NCBI RefSeq assembly: GCF_021654285.1
Contig: NZ_JAKFZS010000006.1
Location: 186,001 to 250,000 of the forward strand
Direction of reading: 5' to 3'
Source of the DNA: Pseudoalteromonas luteoviolacea
GTDB lineage: Bacteria > Pseudomonadota > Gammaproteobacteria > Enterobacterales > Alteromonadaceae
Length of the DNA: 64,000 nt
Positions 25,470-37,627 of the stretch are shown here, piece by piece. How positions within the stretch are numbered: the first letter of the stretch is position 1; every line of letters starts with the position of its first letter. The notes beneath the pieces are model-generated. The model saw only the letters and a program-made list of their open reading frames with translations. It made no database searches and was not told the origin of the DNA. A program made the translations under genes and the position numbers.

Positions 25470-25523
25470 GTGCCTGGCCCATTTGGTTTATTTATGCAAA
25501 GAATTTTTGCCTGTCCTATTTGG
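25470..25523. repeat. REP-like repeats flanking the transposase on the right
   Basis: Two direct copies, GTGCCTGGCCCATTTGG (25470-25486) and TTGCCTGTCCTATTTGG (25507-25523), lie in the opposite orientation to the array at 24153-24236. The transposase gene is thus bracketed by inverted copies, as expected for a REP/RAYT unit. Confidence 0.75.
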
Positions 25524-25633
25524 TTTTTCATTTGGTTACGCGTTTTTTCTAACTCAAAGAGTCGTTGAGTGTTTAATTTAAAGTTGATAATCTACTTAAG
25601 AAGTTTGAATAAAATGTACTAGTGTCCATTCTA

Positions 25634-25656
25634 GATGTATACATCCTAATTAGGAT
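25634..25656. promoter_or_regulatory. Two overlapping palindromes just upstream of the reverse transcriptase gene
   Basis: GATGTATACATC (25634-25645) and ATCCTAATTAGGAT (25643-25656) are both perfect palindromes that share ATC. The second ends 24 bases before the start codon of the gene at 25680. The layout suggests a repressor operator or a structured leader. No encoded repressor is adjacent. Confidence 0.45.
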
Positions 25657-25679
25657 AATCAAGGATTCGTACTAATAAA

Positions 25680-27197
25680 ATGCTAACCGCTAGGAATAGA
25701 GAGCTAGAGAAACCCATGACAAGTACACTGAGTTTTATGCAAGAAGATTTTCAATCTACTTTATTCCCCTTGAAAACAAATCTAATAATGGCTGAATACC
25801 ATGAAGATGAACTTTCAAACTATATATATCAAAAGGTTTTGAGAAGTGATCACCTAGGTGATAGCTTTCTCCCTCAGCAAACTGTATATGCTACTAAGCC
25901 CAAAGGTCACCTTCGAAGAACTGTTAAGCTAGATCCAGTGGCTGAGTACTTTATCTATGACCTGATATTCAGAAATAAGACAATTTTCAGACCCCAAGTA
26001 AGTGATACTCGAAGAAGCTTTGGCTACCGCCTTACAAATGGATCGAGAGTACCTGTACATGTTGCATATTCAGAATATAAAGAACACCTTAATGAGTGTT
26101 CGAAGCTCTATCAGCACAGTATTCAGTTCGATATTGCTTCTTATTTTAATAGCATATACCACCATGATTTATCCTATTGGTTTGTAGGTAAAAATATATC
26201 GGAAGTAGATAGTATTGCCGCGGGACAGTACTTTAGAGAAATAAATTCAGGGAGAAGTATAGACTTCCTTCCCCAGGGTATTTATCCATGCAAAATGATT
26301 GGCAATGAATTTTTAAAATATATTGATTTGTCCGGCAGCATAAAGTCAGCCCAGATTGTACGGTTTATGGATGATTTTATCTTATTCGATAATGATCCAA
26401 ACGTATTAAGGCAAGATTTTATCCGAATCCAACAGCTACTTGGAAAGTACGCTTTGAATATAAACCCATCAAAAACCTATTATGATAATAAAGTTGGAGA
26501 CATACAGGAAACATTAAGTGACATTCGTCAATCTTTGAGAGAAATCGTTACTGACATTGAGGAAATTCACACTGCATCTGGCGTAGATGTTATTGAAATT
26601 GAGCACATCAAAGAAAGTAATTTAAGTAATGAACAAGTGGATGGTTTGATGGCTCTTTTGAAAGATGATGCTATAGAAGAGTCTGATGCAGATCTGATCC
26701 TAAGCTTTTTAAGACTACATAGTGATAACCTACTTGAATTAATGCCTGTTTTATTAACAAGATTTCCTAACCTTATAAAACACATTCATTCAGTATGTGC
26801 AGGCATTAGGGATAAAGAAGGGTTGACGAAAGTCATCTTTGATTACCTAAATGCTGAATCTGATTTTCTTGAATATCAGCTATTCTGGCTTGGTGCAATA
26901 CTGGAGGATTATTTAGAAGGTGAAAAATTATATGGAGAGTGCTTAATCAAAATATATGAACTTTCCGTAGATTTCAAAATATCTAAAGCAAAAATACTTG
27001 AAATACCGGAGCTAGGCTTTGGACTAAAAGAAATTAGAGATGAATTTTTGAAAACTGGTCAATCTGACTGGCTTTCATGGTCTTCTGCTATTGGTTCACG
27101 TTTATTACCTACGGGAGAACGTAATTATTCACTTAACTATTTTTCAAAGTGCTCCCCAATGAATTTATTAGTTTCATCATGTGTACAAAAAATATAG
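25680..27197 (+). CDS. Group-II-intron-unrelated, defence-type reverse transcriptase (UG/Abi-like)
   Basis: 505 residues. RT motifs are visible: QFDIASYFNSIY at 149-160 (motif A), LPQGIYPCKMIGNEFLKYID at about 197-216 (motif B-like), and RFMDDFILF at 228-236 (catalytic DD in an F-x-DD box instead of Y-x-DD). LGKYALNINPSKT follows at about 254. The ~240 C-terminal residues are alpha-helical, resembling the helical-repeat tails of AbiA/AbiK/DRT proteins. There is no maturase, integrase or retron-type signature. It stands alone between a transposase remnant and a peptidase, so an anti-phage role is inferred from family only. AAGGA lies 15 bases before the ATG; an internal Met13 is an alternative start. 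Confidence 0.75.
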   Translation: MLTARNRELEKPMTSTLSFMQEDFQSTLFPLKTNLIMAEYHEDELSNYIYQKVLRSDHLGDSFLPQQTVYATKPKGHLRRTVKLDPVAEYFIYDLIFRNKTIFRPQVSDTRRSFGYRLTNGSRVPVHVAYSEYKEHLNECSKLYQHSIQFDIASYFNSIYHHDLSYWFVGKNISEVDSIAAGQYFREINSGRSIDFLPQGIYPCKMIGNEFLKYIDLSGSIKSAQIVRFMDDFILFDNDPNVLRQDFIRIQQLLGKYALNINPSKTYYDNKVGDIQETLSDIRQSLREIVTDIEEIHTASGVDVIEIEHIKESNLSNEQVDGLMALLKDDAIEESDADLILSFLRLHSDNLLELMPVLLTRFPNLIKHIHSVCAGIRDKEGLTKVIFDYLNAESDFLEYQLFWLGAILEDYLEGEKLYGECLIKIYELSVDFKISKAKILEIPELGFGLKEIRDEFLKTGQSDWLSWSSAIGSRLLPTGERNYSLNYFSKCSPMNLLVSSCVQKI

Positions 27198-27347
27198 TGT
27201 ATTAACATCGGATAACAAGTTAAATCACTCGGACATAACTATGCTGCGCCGGGTATAGAAGCGTTGCGATTGCCCCATTAGCGCAACCCCATTCAACGCC
27301 AACTTTGACTCCATTCCGCAAATAAAATTAAATCCTACCCACAAAAA

Positions 27348-27369
27348 AGTGGCCTCATACGAGGCCACT
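27348..27369 (-). terminator. Terminator of the M3 peptidase gene
   Basis: AGTGGCCTC (27348-27356) and GAGGCCACT (27361-27369) form a perfect 9-bp stem with a 4-base loop. On the minus strand it is followed by TTTTTGTGGG. It lies 32 bases after the stop of the minus-strand peptidase gene. Confidence 0.9.
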
Positions 27370-27400
27370 AATATACAGATACGTTGAACGTTCAATGAGC

Positions 27401-29551
27401 TTAATTGCTACTCAAACCGCGACGCTTCAATAGCGCATCGGTAGTCGGTGCCTGGCCTCTAAATGCTTTGTAAGATTCCATTAATGGGCGTGAGTTACCC
27501 ACCTCTAGAATATTTTTGCGGTAATGGTCGCCGATCTTTCTGTTTAAACCACCTTGTGATTGCACATAAGCGAAAGCATCTGCCGCTAGGGTTTCACTCC
27601 ACATGTAGGCGTAGTAACCTGCTGAGTAACCACCGCCCATTGAGTGTGAGAAATAGGCAGATTTATAGCGTGGTTGAATATGCGGTACGTACAAGCCGTG
27701 CTTCTTCAATACCTTTTGCTCAAACGCTTCTAAGTCGGTTACTTTTTCTTCTGGTTTAAGTGAGTGCCATTCCATGTCCACTAGGGCTGCAGCAACGTAT
27801 TCTAGGGTATCAAAGCCTTGGTTAAAGCTACGTGAGCGCACTAACTTATCAAGCAGTGCTGGTGGAATTGCTTCGTTGGTTTGGTAGTGCTTGGCGTAAT
27901 TAGCAATGACTTTTGGGTGAATGGCCCAGTCTTCTTCAAATGTAGATGGGAATTCAACAAAGTCTCTTGAAACCGACGTGCCTGATAAAGAAGGATAGTT
28001 CACATCCGACAGCATACCGTGAATGCCATGGCCAAGTTCATGGAAGATGGTTGTTACTTCACCATAGCTCAGTAAGGTAGGCTGTCCTTCAGGTGCTTTG
28101 GCGATATTCATCACGTTCACGACAACAGGTTTTTGCTCAAGTAAGTGCGACTGATCAACAAATGAATTCATCCAAGCACCGCCTCTTTTACCCTGACGGG
28201 CAAAGTAGTCTGCATAGAAAATTGCTAGGCTCTTGCCATCGTGGTCAAAAACTTCATACGCTTTAACCTCTGGGTGATAGACAGGTAAATCTGGGCGCAG
28301 TTTAAACTCTATACCATATAGTTCTTTCATGGTGAAGAATACACCGTCTTCCAGTACACGATTAAACTCAAAATAAGGCCTAACACTGCTTTCATTTAAT
28401 GCAAACTTATCTTGGCGCACTTGCTCAGCATAAAACGCCCAATCCCAAGGTTGCACTTTAAAGCTTTCACCGTTTTGCACTATTTTGTCTTGAATTGCTT
28501 GAGTTTCTTGCGCCGCGTTTTTCATTAACTGTTCAGTCATGCCGGAGAACATATCAAATACAGCTTGTGGATTCTGCGCCATTTGATTTGAGAGTCCATA
28601 ATGGGCCCAATTATCAAAGCCGAGGATTTGAGCGCGTGTTGCACGAATTTGCGTAAGGCGACTGACTATCTCAGTATTATTGGTTTTGCCAGTTTGTGCG
28701 CGGTTTGCAGATGCAAGCCACACGCGCTTTCTTAAATCGCGGTTTTCTAACTGTGCAAGGGTTGGCTGGCGCGTGGTATTGGTGATGCTAATGAGGAATT
28801 TACCCTTGTGTCCCGCTTTGTCAGCAGCAGCTGCCATAACGCCAATTTGTGCGTCTGTTAAGCCTTTGAGCTGTGCTTTATCTTCTACAACTACAGCAAT
28901 GTTTTGTGTTTCTTGCAGTAGGTTTTGGCTAAATTGCGTTGTCAGTTGTGAGTGCTCTTTGTTCAGTGCTCTGATCTGCGTTTTTTGTGACTCGTTTAGC
29001 TTGGCGCCCGCTCTAACAAAGTGCTTGTAGTAAACTTCGATCAGTCTTACTGACTCGGCGTCAAGGTTTAGAGTTGTACGTTTATCATGGATCTCTTGCA
29101 CACGTGCAAATAGCTTATCGTTTAAATAAATATTATCGAAATGCTGGGCCATGAGTGGCGAGAATTGCTGTGCTAATGCTCTGCGCGTTGGGTTTGAGTC
29201 AGTGCCACTGACGTTTGAAAAGTACGCACTTGCACGGTTTAGCTGTGCACCGCTTTTTTCAAGGGCAACAATGGTATTTTCAAATGTCACTGTATTTTGC
29301 GCAATGATGTCATCAACTTCCTGAAGCTGTTGTGAAAAGCCAAGTTCAAATGCAGGGGCGATATGCTCATCTTTGATCACCGTAAAATCCGGTGCTTGAT
29401 ACTGCAATGAACTTGGGCTCATAAGTGGGTTTTGTGCTGTATTTTGCGCAGTTGCTTGTGTGTTTGTCATTGGCTGAGTTGCATTTTGGCTATTGCATGC
29501 GCCGAGTAAGATAACCGAACTTACGGCTAATGCGATTGTTTTCTTTATCAT
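27401..29551 (-). CDS. dcp: M3-family dipeptidyl carboxypeptidase, lipoprotein
   Basis: 716 residues. A lipoprotein signal (VILLGAC) is followed by a Gln/Thr-rich linker. The zinc motif HELGHGIHGML lies near residue 504, with a downstream FVEFPSTFEEDW and the C-terminal HSMGGGYSAGYYAYMWSE typical of oligopeptidase A/Dcp. These enzymes remove dipeptides from the C-terminus of short peptides. The lipid anchor places it in the periplasm. It is divergent from the zinc-receptor-like gene, and both promoters share 385 bases that contain two Zur-like sites. Since the peptidase needs zinc, shared control is conceivable. Confidence 0.9.
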   Translation of the reverse strand: MIKKTIALAVSSVILLGACNSQNATQPMTNTQATAQNTAQNPLMSPSSLQYQAPDFTVIKDEHIAPAFELGFSQQLQEVDDIIAQNTVTFENTIVALEKSGAQLNRASAYFSNVSGTDSNPTRRALAQQFSPLMAQHFDNIYLNDKLFARVQEIHDKRTTLNLDAESVRLIEVYYKHFVRAGAKLNESQKTQIRALNKEHSQLTTQFSQNLLQETQNIAVVVEDKAQLKGLTDAQIGVMAAAADKAGHKGKFLISITNTTRQPTLAQLENRDLRKRVWLASANRAQTGKTNNTEIVSRLTQIRATRAQILGFDNWAHYGLSNQMAQNPQAVFDMFSGMTEQLMKNAAQETQAIQDKIVQNGESFKVQPWDWAFYAEQVRQDKFALNESSVRPYFEFNRVLEDGVFFTMKELYGIEFKLRPDLPVYHPEVKAYEVFDHDGKSLAIFYADYFARQGKRGGAWMNSFVDQSHLLEQKPVVVNVMNIAKAPEGQPTLLSYGEVTTIFHELGHGIHGMLSDVNYPSLSGTSVSRDFVEFPSTFEEDWAIHPKVIANYAKHYQTNEAIPPALLDKLVRSRSFNQGFDTLEYVAAALVDMEWHSLKPEEKVTDLEAFEQKVLKKHGLYVPHIQPRYKSAYFSHSMGGGYSAGYYAYMWSETLAADAFAYVQSQGGLNRKIGDHYRKNILEVGNSRPLMESYKAFRGQAPTTDALLKRRGLSSN

Positions 29552-29709
29552 ACTGTACTTCCGAGATAAGTGTGTACTGAATATTTAATGCAATTGTTGA
29601 GGCTTTTTTTAAAAAAACATTCATGCAAAAAGCTGGTTGGGAGTCGCTTTAAGCATGATGTTCTGTGCGTTCTTTGCGCAATGTACCTGAATCATTGAAT
29701 TGTATGATA

Positions 29710-29724
29710 TGTTATATTGTAACA
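29710..29724. promoter_or_regulatory. Zur-like operator, peptidase side
   Basis: TGTTATATTGTAACA is a near-perfect inverted repeat of the GTTATA-x-TATAAC type bound by Zur in gammaproteobacteria. It lies 159 bases before the peptidase start and 227 before the receptor start. Confidence 0.5.
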
Positions 29725-29907
29725 AAATAAATGCAATTATATTTCTCTCAATTATTGCAACAAATTATTAAGATTATGATTTTATTGGTTTATATTGATT
29801 TTGACTGTGTAAGTACGCGTTATTGCTATGGGTAAAATGAATATGAATCTTCGATGATGTCTACAAAAAACAAGATAAAAAAACTTGCAAATCACCAAGT
29901 TGTAAGA

Positions 29908-29922
29908 TGTTATATTATAACA
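29908..29922. promoter_or_regulatory. Zur-like operator, receptor side
   Basis: TGTTATATTATAACA is a perfect 15-bp palindrome ending 14 bases before the receptor start codon. It matches the GTTATA..TATAAC core of Zur boxes as recalled from znu operons. A Zur repressor binding here when zinc is plentiful would block transcription or overlap the ribosome site. Confidence 0.65.
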
Positions 29923-29936
29923 ATTATTAAGATGAG

Positions 29937-32438
<2,502 letters not shown>

Positions 32439-32457
32439 TTTTTTTGTCACTGTAGTC

Positions 32458-32480
32458 AAAGGGGCTTAGGCCCCTTTTTT
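32458..32480 (+). terminator. Rho-independent terminator of the zinc receptor gene
   Basis: AAAGGGGC pairs with GCCCCTTT around a 4-base loop and is followed by a T run (to 32480). Confidence 0.9.
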
Positions 32481-32544
32481 CATTGTCTGAATAATGACAA
32501 TTACCTAAAGCATCTTGTAATTGAGTCCAAAGCTGACAATAGGT

Positions 32545-33246
32545 TTATTCTCCGCCGCTTTTTAAAAACTGAATCTCAGGACTTTCAAGCGAAAATACTC
32601 GGCCATCATCTAGCTCCATTTCAATGTAAAAACTCATCGGATAGTCTACATCTGGTGCCGTGTTTAAAATTAAATCTGTCGTAAAGCCAAGTGATTTTAA
32701 AGGCTCGCCATCGGCTGTTTCAATGTACTCATTTAATGCGATATAGATGCGTTTATCGTCTTTATAGACATAGTATTGATTTGGGAAGCTGGCAAAAGAC
32801 ACCGAAAAGAATTGGTTTAAGTTACTGCCTGCTGGGGCCGATTCATTAAAATCATAAGGAGAAGTGATCACGATGGATTGGATGTTTTCTTTGGTTGTCT
32901 TAGGTACTGGTGACAGTGCATAGGCCTTACTGATCAGTGAGGGCGGCATTAAATTAAATAGAGATGCCTTGAGAGTCACTATTTCTGTGACTGTGTCTAA
33001 TCCAAAAATTAAATGATTGTATCTAATCGGTGTATTTGCTTGATAAGGTTCGTCGCGTCTAATGTCTTCTTTTGCAAGTGTGGAGTTTAGTTCGCGATTA
33101 AATAAATGCAGTTCTACACCTGTAACGATTTTTTCGGTTTGGGACTCGCTTGGTGGTTGAGGAGTTGTCGGCCCACTTGAGTCTGAGCCGCAGCCAAATA
33201 AGGTTGTCACCAAAACAAATAATCCGGCTGAGCGTAAATAGCGCAT
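32545..33246 (-). CDS. Lipoprotein of unknown function
   Basis: 233 residues with a clear lipobox (LVTTLFGC, Cys20) and a Ser/Pro/Thr/Gln linker. The remainder looks like beta-rich extracytoplasmic domains (TGVELHLFNRELN, QSIVITSPYDFN, SFYIEMELDDGRVFSLESPE). AAAGGA lies seven bases upstream of the ATG. No family recognised. It is convergent with the zinc receptor and stands alone. Confidence 0.7.
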   Translation of the reverse strand: MRYLRSAGLFVLVTTLFGCGSDSSGPTTPQPPSESQTEKIVTGVELHLFNRELNSTLAKEDIRRDEPYQANTPIRYNHLIFGLDTVTEIVTLKASLFNLMPPSLISKAYALSPVPKTTKENIQSIVITSPYDFNESAPAGSNLNQFFSVSFASFPNQYYVYKDDKRIYIALNEYIETADGEPLKSLGFTTDLILNTAPDVDYPMSFYIEMELDDGRVFSLESPEIQFLKSGGE

Positions 33247-33398
33247 AGTAAATCCTTTAATATCAATTTTACGCTATAAAGTATGGACTAAAATAGGAAC
33301 GCTAATTGTTATTTATTGTTACCGAGGAAGTTTGGGAGAGCTGTTAGGCTGAATGGATAGGTTTGGGTGCTCAGCGATGAGCTGAGCACCTATTTGCT

Positions 33399-36300
33399 TT
33401 AAATTTCAGTGGCAAACTGTGTTTCGTTTAGCGCTTTTTCAGACTCAACTTCTCCTCGATGGTCAGTAGCCAGCTTTTCATAAAGCAGCGGCAATACAAT
33501 CAGCGTGAAGAACGTCCCGATCAGCATACCTGCAACCAGAATAATACCAATGCTGTTTCTTGCTTCTGCACCAGCACCTGTAACAAGGACTAATGGGAAG
33601 TGACCCAGCACGGTTGCGCCCGTTGTCATCAAGATAGGGCGAAGGCGGGTTGCCGCAGCACCTTTGACAGCCTCAAATTTGTTTTTACCTTCAAGCTGCA
33701 AATGGTTGGCAAATTCCACAATTAAAATCCCATTTTTAGCGATGAGGCCAATTAAAGTAATCAGGCCGATTTGGCTGTAAATATTCACCGTGGTAAGCGA
33801 TAAAAACGGCAACATCAGTGCGCCAGATAAGGCCAAAGGTGCGCACCCAAGTAGCACCACAAGGGGATCTCTAAAGCTATTAAATTGAATCGCCAATAAG
33901 AAATACACCACAATCATAGCGACCAAGAGTACCCCAACCATAGTATTACCCTCTTTACGAAGCTGCCTTGATTCGCCTGCATAATCAATAGAGTAATGCG
34001 CTGGCAAGACTTCTTTGACAATGTCTTCAATACTGCTTAGGCCCTGCTCCTTGGTGATGTGTGGCAGCACGCCCGCTAAGATCCTGAACGAGTCTTGTTG
34101 GTTAAATGAGCCCAAAACACGAGGACTGGTAAAGGTGCGCAAAGTGGCAAACGCAGAGACTGGAATGAGCGTGCCTTGGTCATTTCTTACTTGCATATCC
34201 AGTATATTTTCAGGATTGTAACGCTCATCATCACCCACAATTGGGATCACGCGGTAAGCTTTACCATCTTTGTTGAAGTAGTTCACAAAGTTGTTGGACA
34301 TCAACACACTCAGCTGGTTATTTACATCCGCGAGATCCAGACCTAGATCAGCAACCAGTAAGCGGTCTATTTCTAGCTCTGCCTGTGGTAAGTCAATTTT
34401 AAGGTCAGTATTCACAAACATAAATTGGCCGCTGGCGTTGGCCTTGGCAATGATTTGGTCTGCGTATTGCTTCATCGTTTGCGCATCATCACTGGATCTC
34501 AGTACCACTTCGACATCAAACTGGCCTGCGGTTGGTAAAGAGGCCGGCAGGATGGGGAATAAGCTTAAACCTGTGACACTACCAAGACGACCGTATAAAT
34601 CAAACAATAAGTCATGTACTGAGTTTTCGCGCTCTTCATAAGGGGCCAGCTCCACACCACCGAAACCTGCGGCAGCGGTGACAATTTGCCAAGTAAATTG
34701 ACCGCCTTCGGTCGCGTTCATCACGCGTGCTGTTTCATTCATTTTCTCTGCGGTGTAGACCTGTGAAGACTCAGGCGGCGCTTCTATCACTACTTGCACA
34801 CTGCTCTGATCTTCAATTGGTGCCAGTTCTTTTTGCGATAACAAGTAAAACGGCACAGATAGGAGTGAGAACACAATAGCGACAAAAAATATTTGTGTAC
34901 GCCACTGAAACAAGGTGTCTAAGCTCTTGAAATAGAAAGCTTGCAGTCTATCAAAATAGCCATTCACTGTTTGAGTCAACTTGCCTTCTTTACCGCCTTC
35001 TGGGCTAACATAGGCACTCATGATGGGCGAAAGCGTCACAGCGACGAGTCCTGAGATTAAGACCGCAATGGCCAAAGTGAAGGCAAATTCACGGAACAAG
35101 AAGCCAGTTAAGCCCGTTAAAAAGCCAATTGGTGCATACACGGCTGCAAGGGTTAAGGTCATCGCAATGACGGGCACAAGTAGCTGTCTTGAGCTGATCA
35201 GCGCCGCTTGCAATCTGGGCTTGCCTTCTCGCATGTGGCGGGCGACATTTTCAACGACCACAATGGCGTCATCGACGACCAAACCAACCGAGAGCACGAT
35301 GGCCAAAATGGTGAGTAGGTTTAACGAGAATCCCATGACCGAGATCACCGCAATGGCACCTAAAATAGAGATTGGAATGGTGATAAGCGGCACCATGGCG
35401 GTTCTGAATGAGCCCATCATGGCAACGACAACGATACCGACCAGTAGTACAGTCTCCGCAAGGGTGGTAAAGATCTCCTTGATTGAATCACGCATGTAGA
35501 GTGTACCGTCATAGCCAATCGATATTTTCATCCCATCAGGTAAAATCTGGTTGATTTCGGCTAGCTTTGCATAGAGCGCATCACCGATATTTATCTCATT
35601 GGCACCAGGTAGCGCCCAAACTGCTAAGAATACCGTATCGTGATAATCTAAACGGGCGGTCACCATACCGGGGGCTTCGCCAATTTCAATATCGGCAATA
35701 TCGCCCAGTTTTAGCTGTGCAGTGTCTGTCTCTTTTACAACCAGCTGCTCAAAGTCAGCAACGTTTTTTAGGCTGGTGTTGGCCATTAAATCGATGCGTT
35801 GACGACTATTTTCGGTGTAGCCTATGGTCGCAATGGTATTGTTGGCTTGCAATGCTGTAAATACATCGCTGGCGCTGAGGTTATAAATGGCCAGTTTATC
35901 TGTGTCTAACCAAACACGCATTGCTGGGTTTCTACCGCCCTCGAGGGTGACTTTTTGCACGCCTGGAATATCTGACATAGACGGCACGACATTTCTAACT
36001 AGGTAATCACTGACTTCGTTTCTTGGTAAGCCTTGCGATTCAACGTCTAGGTAAAATACTGCGTAGGGGCTATCAGCTCGCACAATTTGAATGGCTGGGT
36101 CTTCAGCACCAGTTGGTAGTTCAAATTTAATTTGGTTAAGGCGTGTTGTTAGCTCTGCAAGGGCATCGGTTGTGCTGTGATTCAAATCAAGCCAAGCGGT
36201 TACTTTGCTGAGCCCTGATGTGGTGACAGAGTCAACGTAGTCTACGCCGGGCACAGTCGAAGCCACACGTTCTATAGGCTCGGTAACATAGCCTTTTACA

Positions 36301-36497
36301 ACATCTGCTGCTGCACCTGTGTAAACGGTATTGATGACGAGCGAGGCACTTTCAATTTTTGGGTATTGCTGAACGGAGATCTGCCGAGCGGCATTCACAC
36401 CCGCTAAAATAATCAATAAGGACAATACAATTGCCAACACCGGACGGTTGACAAAAATATCCATTATTGACGGTTTGTTTTCGTGTAATGAGCTCAT
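33399..36497 (-). CDS. RND-family efflux transporter, inner-membrane pump (HAE-1 type)
   Basis: 1032 residues, the usual AcrB-family length. Features: N-terminal FVNRPVLAIVLSLLIILAG, periplasmic porter domains, the TM4 proton-relay motif VGLVVDDAIVVVENV, and the C-terminal half repeat with GLIAKNGILIVEFAN. The start overlaps the stop of the adaptor gene by one base (TAATG), so the two are coupled. No outer-membrane channel gene is in the operon; a genome-encoded TolC is presumed. It exports drugs or metabolites in exchange for protons. It lies 4 kb from the bisindole-type gene pair, but no direct link is shown. Confidence 0.92.
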   Translation of the reverse strand: MSSLHENKPSIMDIFVNRPVLAIVLSLLIILAGVNAARQISVQQYPKIESASLVINTVYTGAAADVVKGYVTEPIERVASTVPGVDYVDSVTTSGLSKVTAWLDLNHSTTDALAELTTRLNQIKFELPTGAEDPAIQIVRADSPYAVFYLDVESQGLPRNEVSDYLVRNVVPSMSDIPGVQKVTLEGGRNPAMRVWLDTDKLAIYNLSASDVFTALQANNTIATIGYTENSRQRIDLMANTSLKNVADFEQLVVKETDTAQLKLGDIADIEIGEAPGMVTARLDYHDTVFLAVWALPGANEINIGDALYAKLAEINQILPDGMKISIGYDGTLYMRDSIKEIFTTLAETVLLVGIVVVAMMGSFRTAMVPLITIPISILGAIAVISVMGFSLNLLTILAIVLSVGLVVDDAIVVVENVARHMREGKPRLQAALISSRQLLVPVIAMTLTLAAVYAPIGFLTGLTGFLFREFAFTLAIAVLISGLVAVTLSPIMSAYVSPEGGKEGKLTQTVNGYFDRLQAFYFKSLDTLFQWRTQIFFVAIVFSLLSVPFYLLSQKELAPIEDQSSVQVVIEAPPESSQVYTAEKMNETARVMNATEGGQFTWQIVTAAAGFGGVELAPYEERENSVHDLLFDLYGRLGSVTGLSLFPILPASLPTAGQFDVEVVLRSSDDAQTMKQYADQIIAKANASGQFMFVNTDLKIDLPQAELEIDRLLVADLGLDLADVNNQLSVLMSNNFVNYFNKDGKAYRVIPIVGDDERYNPENILDMQVRNDQGTLIPVSAFATLRTFTSPRVLGSFNQQDSFRILAGVLPHITKEQGLSSIEDIVKEVLPAHYSIDYAGESRQLRKEGNTMVGVLLVAMIVVYFLLAIQFNSFRDPLVVLLGCAPLALSGALMLPFLSLTTVNIYSQIGLITLIGLIAKNGILIVEFANHLQLEGKNKFEAVKGAAATRLRPILMTTGATVLGHFPLVLVTGAGAEARNSIGIILVAGMLIGTFFTLIVLPLLYEKLATDHRGEVESEKALNETQFATEI

Positions 36498-37609
36498 TAC
36501 TGCACTCCGTTTTCACTTTGCGTTGACGCCGTTTTCCCAGTAAAAACCAATAAGTTTTCTCTGAGTTTAAATGCGCCTTCGCTGGCAATAAATTCACCGC
36601 CTGTGAGTCCTGACAATACAATTTGATTGTCTTGAACTTTGTCACCTAACGTCACTTTAATGGGGGTTGCACGCCAGTTTTGCTCATCGTCTTTTTCTAA
36701 CTTGTATACAAACTCACCAAAGTGGCTACGTGTAATCGCATTGGTGGGGACCATCACCGCGTTCACGGTTGTTGATGGGATTTTCACCATGGCCATTTGA
36801 TTGTGATTAAATTGTTGATCTGTATTAGATAACAAAGCACGATAGCTTTGCTGGCGTGAGTTCAAATCAATGCTCGGCTTTTTTGCGATGATCTGTGCTT
36901 TATAGTCGCTTTGAACATTTTGGTTGTTATTTGAAAATGAGATACTGACTTCACTGCCAATGCTTGGCTGAGACAAGGTCTGTGGCACATGGAAATCGAC
37001 CCAAATAGCGTCATCTTTGCCTACCATAGTGGTAATTTGACTATTTACGTCGAGAAACTGGCCTACTTGGTATTGATCAAACCCAGTGTGACCTGAAAAA
37101 GGTGCTGTGATGGTTTTTTTAGCGATTAAAGCTTTTAGGTTTTGTACTTCGGCTTCGCCAATGCTGACATTCGCTTCTGCTTGATCAACCTCATCAGGGC
37201 TAATTCGTTTTTGCTCAAGTAATTTGACCACACGCGCATAGGTCGATTTTGCCAGTTTAACGCGTGCTTTTGCCGCTTTTAGATTAGCTTCATCGATACT
37301 GGTATCGAGCTTAATTAAAACATCTCCTGCATTAACAGTGTCCCCAGGGTTAAACCCAACTAAGGTGATCTGTCCTGGGTACTCATTGCTGATAGTCATG
37401 TTTTGACGCGCTTGTAGTTGACCCACGACTTTAATATGAGTGGTATGCTCAACCGCTTGCGCATAGGTGCTTTTCACCGAGGCCGAAGGCTCTGGGAAGG
37501 ATTCACCGAACGCAATCATCGCTTGTATTTGGCTAAATTTAATGAAGCCAAGACTGGCAATCACAACAAGGACAATAAAAATAGCGGTGAGCCAACGTTT
37601 AATATTCAT
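36497..37609 (-). CDS. RND periplasmic adaptor (membrane fusion protein)
   Basis: 370 residues: an N-terminal membrane anchor, then the lipoyl half-motif (ISNEYPGQITLVGFNPGDTV), a helical hairpin (NLKAAKARVKLAKSTYARV and ISPDEVDQAEANVSIGEAEV) and the second lipoyl half (ITAPFSGHTGFDQYQVGQFL), followed by beta-barrel and membrane-proximal domains. This is the adaptor of the pump encoded immediately downstream. A good AGGAGT precedes the ATG. Eighteen bases separate it from the upstream regulator gene. Confidence 0.9.
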   Translation of the reverse strand: MNIKRWLTAIFIVLVVIASLGFIKFSQIQAMIAFGESFPEPSASVKSTYAQAVEHTTHIKVVGQLQARQNMTISNEYPGQITLVGFNPGDTVNAGDVLIKLDTSIDEANLKAAKARVKLAKSTYARVVKLLEQKRISPDEVDQAEANVSIGEAEVQNLKALIAKKTITAPFSGHTGFDQYQVGQFLDVNSQITTMVGKDDAIWVDFHVPQTLSQPSIGSEVSISFSNNNQNVQSDYKAQIIAKKPSIDLNSRQQSYRALLSNTDQQFNHNQMAMVKIPSTTVNAVMVPTNAITRSHFGEFVYKLEKDDEQNWRATPIKVTLGDKVQDNQIVLSGLTGGEFIASEGAFKLRENLLVFTGKTASTQSENGVQ

Positions 37610-37627
37610 AATTACTCCTATTTGTGA

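Noticed and set aside
25400..25680. Retron msr/msd RNA upstream of the reverse transcriptase
   Set aside because: No long inverted repeat or conserved branching G pattern is visible; only REP-like repeats and two short palindromes are seen.
27198..27300. attC-like site downstream of the reverse transcriptase gene
   Set aside because: GATAACAAGTTAAA and a GTTGCG/CGCAAC hairpin are present, but no GTTAG-type second core, so evidence is too thin to add this gene to the cassette array.
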